Shown piece by piece: positions 55,454-64,000 of a stretch of DNA of 64,000 nt; the stretch's first letter is position 1; every line of letters begins with the position of its first letter. The notes below the pieces were generated by a model. It saw only the letters and a program-made list of their open reading frames with translations, did not search any database and was not told where the DNA came from. A program made the translations under genes and the position numbers. This stretch comes from Podospora pseudoanserina. Its lineage: Eukaryota; Ascomycota; Sordariomycetes; Sordariales; Podosporaceae. The stretch covers positions 744,001 to 808,000 of the forward strand of contig NC_085921.1 of NCBI RefSeq assembly GCF_035222485.1, in the 5' to 3' direction.

Positions 55454-56226
55454 ATGGTTCACGTACGGTCGGTGCTACAGAATGTCTGCAGCGCGCTGCT
55501 CCTGCTGGCAATGGGCACCGAGGGCCTGAAGTTCGACATCCAGGCGGGCAGCGGACACGACAGTCTTTCGAGGAGATGCATTCGGAACTTTGTCGCCAAG
55601 GATATGTTGGTGGTGGTTACGGCTATTGTGGATGGATACAAGGGCGATGGCATGCAACTGAATATGCACATTATGGACGCGGCAGGGAACGAGTACGGCA
55701 AGCCCAAGGACATTGCTGGCGAGCAACGCACCGTCTTCACCTCCCATGCCGACGCTGCTTTCGACGTGTGCTTTGAGAACATTCTCACAGGGAGTGCGTC
55801 AACCAACCTCTGATCCTCAGGGACCCCGCTAACTCTTGACCAACAGACAAATACGTCCAGAACCCCAACCGTCACGTCGAGCTCGACATTGACATTGGTG
55901 CCGACGCCAAGGACTGGGCTGCTGTCCAGGCCAGCGAGAAGCTGAAGCCCGTAGAAACCGAGCTGCGCAGAATCGAGGAGATGGTGGGCGAGATTGTCAG
56001 CGAGATGGACTACCTCCGCCACCGCGAGCAGAAGCTTAGAGACACCAACGAGAGCACCAACAACCGTGTGAAGTGGTTTGGTTTCCTCACAACATTCTTG
56101 CTGGTTGGGTTGTGGGCCTGGCAAATCATGTACCTGCGGGCGTACTTCAGGTGTGTCTCCCCTGAATTTTGCTTAATTTGGAAGCAATCGCTAACACTGG
56201 TGTACAGGTCGAAGCATCTTATTTAA
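55454..56226 (+). CDS. erv25: p24-family cargo receptor, Erv25-like
   Basis: Three exons, 55454-55793, 55847-56150 and 56208-56226, with GTGCGT/ACAG and GTGTGT/ACAG introns, giving 220 aa. An N-terminal signal peptide ([14 protein letters not shown]) is followed by the lumenal GOLD domain with its paired cysteines (RRCIRNFV and FDVCFENIL). A coiled coil ([36 protein letters not shown]) comes next, then one TM segment ([18 protein letters not shown]). The short cytosolic tail RAYFRSKHLI has the aromatic COPII-type signal and an aliphatic C-terminus. p24 proteins cycle between ER and Golgi and help load GPI-anchored and other cargo into COPII vesicles. The RNF.....D and tail pattern fits the delta (Erv25) subfamily. 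The last exon codes only six residues. Confidence 0.93.
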
Positions 56227-56740
56227 TGAACTACCGGGGATTGGGGCCGGGCTGCTGGACTCGTTGGCTTTTTACATGGAGAAACTAAGGAGTTTAAACT
56301 ACTACTACCTATTACTGAACAAGGCGGCGCGGGCGAGCACGGAATTATGACATATCGTACCTAGTGTATATGGATCTCAAAGGCGGGATATTTTTTTTTT
56401 TTGGGGGCAGGGCACATTGATGCATTGAATGTACAGTATCAATGTGTGTGTATGATTGATGTCTTTTCTGATCCCAAACAAAAGTTGTAAAAAGAATAAA
56501 ATAATACAAATAAGGTAAAAATAGACCGGCAAGACCCGGCAGACGGGACGGAGCTTGATGACACAGCAGCTTTCGGCCTCGGCAGTCGATCACCCGCCAA
56601 GCTAACTTTTGGTCGGTCCAGGTCCGGTCTACAACGGTCTTTTTTGCCGTCGTCATTGTTGCCTCTTTAACTTTTGATATTTCAGCAAAAATCACCCTCT
56701 CGTCGACATTCAATTGTCAACAGCAACCCCCAACATCACG
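56227..56740. promoter_or_regulatory. Intergenic: p24 3' flank and SDH assembly factor promoter
   Basis: 514 bp between two plus-strand genes. It contains T/A-rich 3' DNA with a T13 run near 56390 and, towards 56740, a leader with CAGCAACCCCC before catcacgATG. An in-frame TTG codon upstream of the ATG is not taken as a start. Confidence 0.5.
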
Positions 56741-57495
56741 ATGGCCTCCCTCCGTCCAGCAACCCGCGCCCTGCGCGCCGCCATCCGTCCCACCACTTCA
56801 GTCCTCAGAACCGCCCGCCCCTTCAGCTCGTCCAAGTCCTCCCCCGACCCGGGCTCCCTCCCAAACCACGAACTCGACGTCGGCGAGCTCCAGGGCGCAA
56901 AGTTCAAGATTGAGCCTTTGCGTAGAGTAGGCGAAGAGCCAGACGTCATGCGCGCCCGTCTTCTCTGTTCGTCATCCCCCCATCCCCCCATCCCCCCATC
57001 CCCTCCTCCCCCTTCACCTTTCTCTAACAATCACCAGACCAATCCCGCAAACGCGGCACCCTCGAATCCGACCTCCTCCTCTCCACCTTCGCCGCCTCCC
57101 ACCTCCCCAAGATGACCCCCGCCCAACTCTCCGAATACGACCGCTTCCTCGACGAAAACGACTGGGACATTTACTACTGGGCCACCCAGCCCAACGTCTC
57201 CCTTCCCTCCGGCCAAACCCCCCCCTTGGAGGACAGAGCAGTGCACGAGTCCCCCCGACCCGGGGAGTGGGCGCAGACGGTGGGGACGTTCAAGCCCGCG
57301 TACCGGCCTGTGCCCAAGAGGTGGGAGGGGAGTGAGATTCTGGCTTTGTTGAGGGAGCATGTCCGGGTTAGGAGGGGTGATCAATCGGAGCAGGTGAAGG
57401 AGGAGCTGGGGCATCATGGGGAGGAGGGGCACAGGCATAAGGAGGTGGAGAGGAAGGGGATGGGGTTTATGCCTAGTTTGGATGAGTCGAGGTGA
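56741..57495 (+). CDS. sdh5: Succinate dehydrogenase assembly factor 2 (Sdh5/SDHAF2)
   Basis: Two exons, 56741-56966 and 57038-57495, joined across an intron with an unusual donor (GTTCGT) but a good branch and acceptor (CTAAC...CCAG), giving 227 aa. The N-terminus ([20 protein letters not shown]) is a mitochondrial presequence. The SDHAF2 domain contains [50 protein letters not shown], the hallmark RGxLE and D-W-D-I-Y motifs that insert FAD covalently into the succinate dehydrogenase flavoprotein. The C-terminus is longer than in yeast Sdh5, ending in a His/Glu-rich stretch ([12 protein letters not shown]) of unknown use. It acts in the mitochondrial matrix, supporting respiratory complex II. 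Confidence 0.95.
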
Positions 57496-58410
57496 AAGGG
57501 TAGGTGGAATTTCGGGAGAGAGGGGGAGGGTTCCTGTTTGGGTGTAAAACAGACCGAAATAAAGAAGGGGGATAAAATGTAACAGTATGGGTTGTAAGAT
57601 CACGTCTGGATATGCAGGAATGGGTATCACTCCCGAAAACGGCAGTGGTATATCGGTTGGTTGCGTTTGAGCTCTAAGATATGGTCTACACATACCCCCA
57701 ACCTTCTCTACGAGAAAGAACGTGCATTAAAAATGGAGGACATGGTATACCATTAAGGTGGGAAGACGTCAGTCAGTCAGCTAGCAGCGCAAAAGGGGCA
57801 TCAAGAACTGCAGCAGGCTCCAAAGAGAACCAGCCCTGACCCGACAGTTCATCCCAATTGACTGACGTTGCCATGGATAATTCCAGGGGCATTTGACATA
57901 TCCAACTCAGTTTTATCGACATATCCAGACGGTAGATAGGCTGGCTGGGTTCACCAAGCAGTATATACCTCACATAACGCAGACACGTCCAAAACCAGCT
58001 CAACTCTTTCCTCTCTCTCTCTCTCTTCTTAAATTTAAACATCACCCCCACAAAACACCACAACCACTTCCCCCCCATATGCAAAGGTAAATTGACATGC
58101 TTATTTCCCTTCCCCCCCACCCCTTTCCCCGAGGCACGCAATGCGAAAAAGGGTCAAGTAACACCAACCAACCACCACCTAGGTTAAAAAACAACAAAAA
58201 AAGCAGCGGGATATCTCTCAGAGAACAATAAAACAGACCCCCCCTTAGTTTGGCCTCCCCACCAGAAACGCCCAAGTAACCCCCTTCTTTCTCCCCTTAA
58301 AAAAAACAGTTTTAAATAAAAGAACAAGTCATTGTCGTTCTTCCCCCCTCCTCCTCCTCCTCCTCCTCCTCCTCCTCCTCCCGTTTGACTCGGACATCCT
58401 CAAAAGGAAC
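57496..58410. other. Intergenic between convergent genes
   Basis: The 3' flanks of the SDH assembly factor (plus) and the Dsn1-like gene (minus). Contains a CTCTCTCTCTCTCTCTTC tract at about 58010 and a (CTC)n microsatellite at 58347-58382. No gene supported; frames on either strand are low-complexity. Confidence 0.6.
58347..58382. repeat. (CTC)n microsatellite
   Basis: About twelve uninterrupted CTC trinucleotides, 28 bp beyond the stop codon of the Dsn1-like gene in its transcribed direction. Confidence 0.92.
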
Positions 58411-60307
58411 CTACCCCCCCTCAGGCAATATCCTCCCCAAACTCCTCAGCACCTCCCAAACCCCCACCCCCCGTGTCCCCACCCTTTCCTTCTCCCTCTC
58501 CTCCCGTTCCCTCAACCTCTCCGCCCCTAACCTCAAAACCTGATCCGCCTCCCGCCCCGCAGTCTCAACTCTCATGTCAAACTTGTGAACCCTGTCCGCC
58601 AGCACATCAACCTCAAACTCGAGCTCCTGATGCACATTCTGCAGCCTTGACCTGACCTGCCTCTTCCAGCTGCCAAAACTCGTCTCCGGACTGGTCAGGA
58701 AAGTCAACATTTTCGTTTCTTCCTCCGACAACAAATTGGGGTCTGGCAACGGGGCTTTTCTCGGGTCGGGCTGCGGGGGAGCGTCAGGGTTGTCTGGTGG
58801 GGGGGCTGAGAGGGGGTATATCGGGTCGAGTGTGGGTAATGGTTTCGCGATGGCCTGCCAGGCTTTTTTGACTTCTTTTAATCTACATCACCACAGTTAG
58901 TCTTCTCTTGGGGATAACGGAAATGAGGGGGTGGGGGGGGAACAAACCTTTTTATCCTCTCCTCCATCTCCTCAATCTTCCTGTCATAATCCTCGTTCCT
59001 CGGGTTCGGCTTCAACACCACCGGCGGCTTTGGCGCTTCTTCCCGTGAGAACCAATCCGAAAACTCCGACACTGAAGAAAAGTCCTTCAAGATCTGGTCT
59101 TGTATCGCTCTCGCTATAATTCCACATTAGCATCCCCAATTCCATATATATCTCCAAAGAAAGGAAACTCACCTCCCAAAACAGCACTATTCCCCTTCCC
59201 CCCCCTAGGCTTCTCACTAAGCGCCCTCTCCCCGCACCAAATCAATAACTGCTTCATCCTCCTCGGCTCGCTCAACCCCTCGGCCGAAATATATTTGTAG
59301 AAATCCTTCGGATCAACCTCCCGATGTGGTAACGCGCTCTGCCCATTATCAATCAACGAGCTCGCCCTCCTCCCTCTCATGCCCAGTGAACTCCTCCTCC
59401 CTCCAGACGCTCCCCCCTTTTTTCGAAACTCTTTATTCCTGTTTTGAATAGGCGTGTCGCTGAAAGGTAGGGAGATCATCTGTGAAGCGGCGCCAGAGGG
59501 GTGTTCTGCTTGGGGTGTGCCGTTGGTCATAGGGTGGTCATGATCACGGTGGTGCTTGCGTCGCTGGTCCTGTGCTTCATCCTCTTCCTCCTCCTCCGGA
59601 ATCCCCTCTATTAACTGCCTCCGCTGCGCTTCCTCTCTTGCTTTCTTGTCGGCATTCGACTCCCTCCCTTTCCTCCTCGTCTTCGCCTTGGGCATAACCG
59701 GCTCCTCATCTTGTACTGGTTGGGGCGCCGCCTGAGCAGCTGCACTAGACCTCCTTTTTGACGTCCTCCTCGGTAAAACCTGCTGCTGCGGCTGTACTGG
59801 TAACGGCGGTGGAGGCGCAGACTGTTGCGCCGGAGAGGAAGCGCGCTTTTTCGAACTATTCTTTGGTGGTCTTCCAACCTTCTTCGCGGTAGACATTTTC
59901 GGCAATGGCAATTCCGGCTCCGGCTCTGGCTCAGGTGGTGGTGGTGGTGGTGCTGGCGTAGTCTTCACCCTCTTGGACCCACGCGTAAACAAAAAGTCGC
60001 CATCCTGCTCGTCGTACACTGCCGGGGCTGCTGCTGCGGAGGAACCCTTGGAGTCAGCGTCATTCTTTCTCTTTTTCCTCCCCGTCGCCGGCGCGGGCGC
60101 GTGTTGTTGTTGTTGTTGTTGTGAAAATGCCGCCGACTCGTTGATAACCGCGGCAGGCGCAGCAGTCCTCTTCCTCCTCTTGAACTCCGGCTCTTCTGGT
60201 TCTGGCGACGACGTACCCGCGAGGCGTTTACTCTTCCGACGCTCAGGCTGGTGGTGGCTCATGCTCAAGACTTGTAGCGGCTGGCGGGTCCGTACGAGAG
60301 TAGTCAT
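58411..60307 (-). CDS. dsn1: Kinetochore protein Dsn1/Mis13 (MIS12/MIND complex)
   Basis: Three exons, 59173-60307, 58948-59113 and 58411-58882, with the frame preserved, giving 590 aa. The start used is MTTLVRTRQPLQVL at 60307. The first 280 residues are basic, Pro/Gln/Ser-rich and disordered. The Mis13/Dsn1 domain begins near residue 300: MISLPFSDTPIQNRNKEFRK, then GRRSSLGMRGRRASSLIDNG, two RR-x-S sites matching Aurora B/Ipl1 phosphorylation sites known from yeast Dsn1, then ALPHREVDPKDFYKYISAEGL and EPRRMKQLLIWCGERAL. Later exons supply the helical stalk (DYDRKIEEMEERIKR, FGSWKRQVRSRLQNVHQELEFEVDVLADRVHKF). The Mis12 complex links the inner centromere to Ndc80 and the spindle. The donor of intron 2 (GTTTGT) is weaker than the others. 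Confidence 0.92.
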
Positions 60308-62071
60308 GGATGTCGGTGATGGCGGGGCGGGCGGCGCATCAAGGGCGGCTTGCTTCTTGTTCTGAACGGAAGAGGAGGGGAACTTTGTGAAGTCGTTGAT
60401 TTTTTTTTTTTTCTCCTCCCCTTGCGGTTTCGGTCGGTTGGTGATGTTTTTGCGACGTGGGGCAAAATTAGAATCCCGACAAGGCAAAAAAGTGTCGGTT
60501 TGGGCGCGTCGTCGTCGTCGGTGGCAGGACCAATTCCACTTTTGTTAAGTTGATAGTTTGCGAGATTTGGGGCGGGCGGGCAGAAAGCCAAGCGGGCGGT
60601 CAGACAAGAACGCGTCGAAGGTACGTCGCTGAGCGGGCGGCCGAACCCGATCACCCCCCAAGCTGTGTGTTTCGCGTTTTATCCACCAGGGGTGGCTCCA
60701 GCTTTCGAGCTCCGGTTGCCGTCTTCGTCGTCGTCGTCGTCGTCGGGAGGAGGCGACGATATCGTGCGAATAGTACACTACAGAATAGTGATGCTGTATC
60801 GGGAGTCGCGTACCGGTCGTCAACGTCCCAAGTGGGTTGCTTTTGCTGTCAATCGCGACGGGAAGCTGCGCCCACCGGTTTGTTTACCCGCAGTCTACAC
60901 TCAGAATTGCGGCTGCCGAAGTGCACGGACCACCCCCTTTGCTACGACGTCAACTCCATGCCCCCACCGCCAGCGAGGCCACAATTTATTGCCGTCAAAA
61001 CTGATCGTGTGAGCTACATCAGCGGCTGGTAAGTGATGGCATTGTCAAGAATTTACCTTTGGGATACAAATACATGTTCTTGGTAGCCCTAAGTGTTTTT
61101 TCACCCGCTTCAAAACTTCCACCGGTTTTGTCAAACGCTCTCAGATGGACAATTCGAGTTACAAGATTATCACAATGCATACGGAGTAATCCAGAAACCA
61201 CCTTGGACATACGAATGCCATCATCTTCGAACAGAGTAAGTATAATCTTGAAGGTTTATTGCTCCCTTGGCTATGCTAATCGATGTCCTCATTGCTATCG
61301 CATGGCTCATTTGACATCCGTCCCCTGGCATGAGCGATAACTATCTTGATATAAGAAGCTAGATGCAACCAACCTGCCGCTCCCCCTCTAAAGGACGGAG
61401 TGGGCAGCCAGCGAGAGAAAAGATGAACAAAAACAAATACCCCATACATACCAGTACACCAGTTCATCGTCAACCATCCGCCCATCTGCCCAGCTTTAGG
61501 CCGAGGCATCCAAAAATTCCTTGTCCTTGTTCGCAAACTGGCAAAGACCACGAGAAAAGGACAACAGGCCACCGGCATGTCCATGCCGTGGTGCCCATCG
61601 CCTTCAACCCACGCCGCGCAGGCCTTTTATCCCGCCAACGCCCTCATAATCCCACCCACCGAGAAAGCGAAGAAACTAAAGTATCGATAAACAGCAAATG
61701 ACCCTAAAAAACGCCAAAACGCCCTTTTGATGTATACCCATGTTGTTGCTGATTACATACAGGGTAAGGGACCGAGGTGCCTATCACCCGGTCCCTCACC
61801 ATACCGGCTGTGCGTGCTGCCCCCATTTCAGGAGACAAGCCCCGCGGCCTATTCACTATACACCCACGTTTGCCTCCAAAATTGACAAGTCCTCGACAAA
61901 GTCATCACCGCCGGCCGGGGAAAGATATGCCGTATCAGGCGGGCCATGAGGAGGAGAAAATCCAAGACCATATGTTGCTCTGAACACTTGGACTGGTGAC
62001 GATGCCGAAGCTGTCGCTATGCCCGGGGCTGGCAACAATGCCGCTTCCGGATTCGCAACGTTTCGATCGTT
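60308..62071. other. Intergenic: Dsn1 promoter and bZIP 3' flank
   Basis: About 1.8 kb. The left part is the upstream region of the Dsn1-like gene, with a T run near 60400 and TCG/GTC trinucleotide runs near 60510 and 60725. From 61030 to 62070 the sequence is the 3' flank of the bZIP gene with no supported gene. Plus-strand frames at 60550-61032 and 61363-61701 lack family features. Confidence 0.5.
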
Positions 62072-63875
62072 CTATGAGAAACGGCGACCACCGGTGTGGG
62101 CAGCCATCACCGGTTGGCTGGGCGGCATCCCACCAGCCATTTGGTAAGCGGCCATCTGGGGATTGTATTCCAGTGGTGGTGGTGGGATGTAGCCTGCGTG
62201 GATGCCTTGTTGTTGCTGTTGTTGTTGATGTTGCGACTGTGTTACTGGGCAGTCTTTGTGTGCAAGTAACAACGTCTTCAGGTTAACAACTTCTTCGCGA
62301 AGGACGCTAATCTGATGGGTGAGGTTCTCGTTTTCTTGGCTGAACTCCTCAACCTTGCTTTGAAGATTAGCCAGCCACTGCTTCTTACGCTGACGACACT
62401 TGAGTGCAGCAACCCTGTACTACACTGTTAATGTTACCGTAACAGACAAAACCAAGACAAAAGCCAAGCACATACCTGTTGCGCTCAAGGAAATTCTTCC
62501 TCTTCTCCTCGTCTGTCATCTTGGTCTTGGTGCCGTCTTTGTTGATATGATGATCCTCATCATCAGAGTGATCGTCATAGTCTGGCTGCTGCGAGGGTGG
62601 AGGACCACCGTTTATCTTCGCTTTTTTATTGGCCGGCCCTTTGGCAGCAGGGCCATCATCGGCCTTTCTGCGAGTGCCAGCAGCACTGGTCGACCCTCTC
62701 TTCCCCTTGGCACGGGTCACGGGACGCGCCTGTTCGCTCTCATCAGACATGGCGCTGCCAGTCTCACTAACACCACGCGCTGAGCTTCCTCCAATCGACG
62801 AGTTGCCATTCATCTGGGGAGAAGTGTTGATGGGTTGGACAGCGGGAGCAGTTTGATGATTGGAATGCACATGAACCTGGGCAGGCGGAACTGCCGTGTA
62901 CTGAGACGGGGGTGGAGGCTGTGTTCCGTTACGTGCCTGGGCCAACATGTACAACCCGTTCGCCGCGTCGTTGTCGTGTGTATCATAGGAATTTGTGGGA
63001 GGCTTCACTTCAGCCTTCAAGCTCGACCCATTGCTCATTTCTTGGGGCGCAGAGGTGACGGCAGGAGGAGGTGGTTGTTGGACCTGGATGGGCTCGCGCT
63101 TGGCCTGAACACTCAGAGCAGTGCGGTGGAAGTCAAGCGTACTAGGGGTTTGCACGCCGGCAGTAAGGCCAGCAAAGAGAGCCGTGTTGGGACTTGGGGC
63201 CGGGAACATAGACCCGCTGCCCCCGGGAGTGAGACCGGTCCTCAGAGAAGACTCGTTGGGGGTTGGGAAGCCGCCTCGGATGTGATGAGTATCACTGAAA
63301 TAATCATTTGTCGGCCCCGACAACATGGCCGGACTGAGAGGGCCCGTCCTGAGGGAACCTGGCCAGCCGAAGGGAGTAGCACCCGTGCCGGGAAGGAGTG
63401 ACGACGGCGAGGTGAGAGCCGCGACAGATGGAAGCTTAGTCCCCCCGGGGGTCTCGGGGGCGCCGCCGCCAAAGGACTGCTCAAAGGGGTTCGGCTCGAG
63501 GCTCAACAAAGCCGCGCCGACGCCGGGGGGGTTCGAAAAGTAGTCGGGCGAGTTGTTGCCGGCTTGCTGTTGATTGTTCTGCTGCTGATTGGGACGGGGC
63601 GGAGGCGCGAGCGGCTTGGTGGCTTCCGCATTGGATGATGACGATGGTTCGGTGGTGGTGGTGGCGGTGGCAGACTTCAAGGGGCCGTCATTTTTGGCGT
63701 CGGATTGCGTGTCTGTTTTTTTCAAAAAAAAAAAAGTGTCGGCAACGACATTCGTTCATCAAGACAACGCAGCAGAAAGATGCCACTTACCTTGTCGCGG
63801 TGGGGATGCTTTCTTGCTGGACTGTTTGGGCGACTTGGACTCACCTCGGCCAGCGGCTCCAGTGGACAACCCCAT
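62072..63875 (-). CDS. atf1: ATF/CREB-type bZIP transcription factor (Aft1/Atf1 family)
   Basis: Three exons, 63791-63875, 62476-63712 and 62072-62414, giving 554 aa from MGLSTGAAGRGESKSP. The N-terminal half carries the Aft1-type regulatory blocks: SPDYFSNPPG with LLSLEPNPFEQSFG (osmotic-stress type motif), then NDYFSDTHHIRGGFPTPNES and PGGSGSMFPAPSPNTALF with TPSTLDFHRTAL. Several SP/TP sites there would suit a Hog1-type MAP kinase. The bZIP is split by the last intron inside the basic region: MTDEEKRKNFLERN | RVAALKCRQRKKQWLANL, then leucine heptads (VEEFSQENENLTHQISVLREEV). The C-terminus is Gln/Pro-rich. Such factors bind CRE-like TGACGTCA sites in stress, conidiation and secondary-metabolite control. 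An upstream start is possible because the same frame is open for about 20 codons before the ATG. Confidence 0.93.
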
Positions 63876-64000
63876 GATGTCAATCAAAATCTTGCGGCGC
63901 CTTGCTGCTGCAGCTGTGCTTGCCTTCGCAGAAAAAGACTGAGCAAAGGGGAAAAGCGACGACTATGAGGTCACTTGGTCTTCAAACCCATAAAAAAGGG
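63876..64000. promoter_or_regulatory. 5' flank of the bZIP gene, cut by the window end
   Basis: Upstream sequence or 5' leader of the bZIP gene. The frame in register with the ATG (KILIDIMG) stays open for about 20 codons but shows no earlier ATG in the window. Confidence 0.4.

Noticed and set aside
59114-60487. Longer version of the Dsn1 frame starting upstream of 60307
   Set aside because: It relies on a TTG codon and continues past the real intron donor at 59172; the ATG at 60307 and splicing to 59113 restore the conserved domain.
1-64000. CRISPR arrays, operons, biosynthetic gene cluster, rRNA genes
   Set aside because: None seen. Repeats lack CRISPR-like conserved repeats with unique spacers, genes have introns and independent promoters, no backbone synthase is present, and no 5S or other rRNA signature was recognised.

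Overview
The window is nuclear DNA of a filamentous ascomycete, most likely a Sordariomycete of the order Sordariales. The evidence is the intron style (50-70 nt, donors GTAAGT/GTATGT/GTACGT, CTAAC or CTGAC branch sites), the gene families present (COP9 subunit, ATF/CREB bZIP of the Aft1 type, SUR7/PalI protein, secreted ureohydrolase), and compact genes with GC-rich third positions interrupted by AT-rich, gene-free islands of decayed repeats that look like RIP (repeat-induced point mutation). The species cannot be named from the sequence alone.

Layout. 0-7 kb: the 3' end of a CCCH zinc-finger gene, a 4.3-kb stretch with only broken coding traces, then COP9 subunit 3 (minus). 7-12 kb: RPA70 (minus) divergent from a split amidohydrolase gene (plus), then a small cytochrome b5 (plus). 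12-20 kb: mostly gene-free, with one short conserved-looking minus-strand gene and an AT-rich repeat island at 18.65-19.2 kb. 20-31 kb: a coiled-coil gene abutting a proline-rich gene (possibly one frameshifted gene), a GPI-type PLC-like phosphodiesterase, a SUR7-family membrane protein, an HD-domain phosphohydrolase and a small GPI-type secreted protein. 31-41.5 kb: an AT-rich island, an intron-containing tRNA-Pro(AGG), a six-exon secreted agmatinase-like enzyme, and a very large disordered protein. 41.5-49.7 kb: an 8.3-kb gene-free repeat island holding several distinct tandem arrays. 49.7-54.2 kb: a CBM48-type protein, then another repeat island. 54.2-64 kb: a dense housekeeping block with U1-C snRNP protein divergent from a p24/Erv25 cargo receptor, SDH assembly factor 2, the kinetochore protein Dsn1/Mis13 and an Aft1-type bZIP factor.

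The genes do not form a biosynthetic cluster or operon. They are independent housekeeping and surface genes, two pairs of which share divergent promoters (RPA70/amidohydrolase; U1-C/p24). I assembled exon structures by hand from splice signals and checked that each keeps frame; lengths quoted come from those models. No clearly novel system was found. The most interesting items are a 10-nt first coding exon in the U1-C gene, an Asn at the usual metal/catalytic Asp of the amidohydrolase, the unresolved frame change at 21.0-21.15 kb, and the layered minisatellites of the 41.5-49 kb island.
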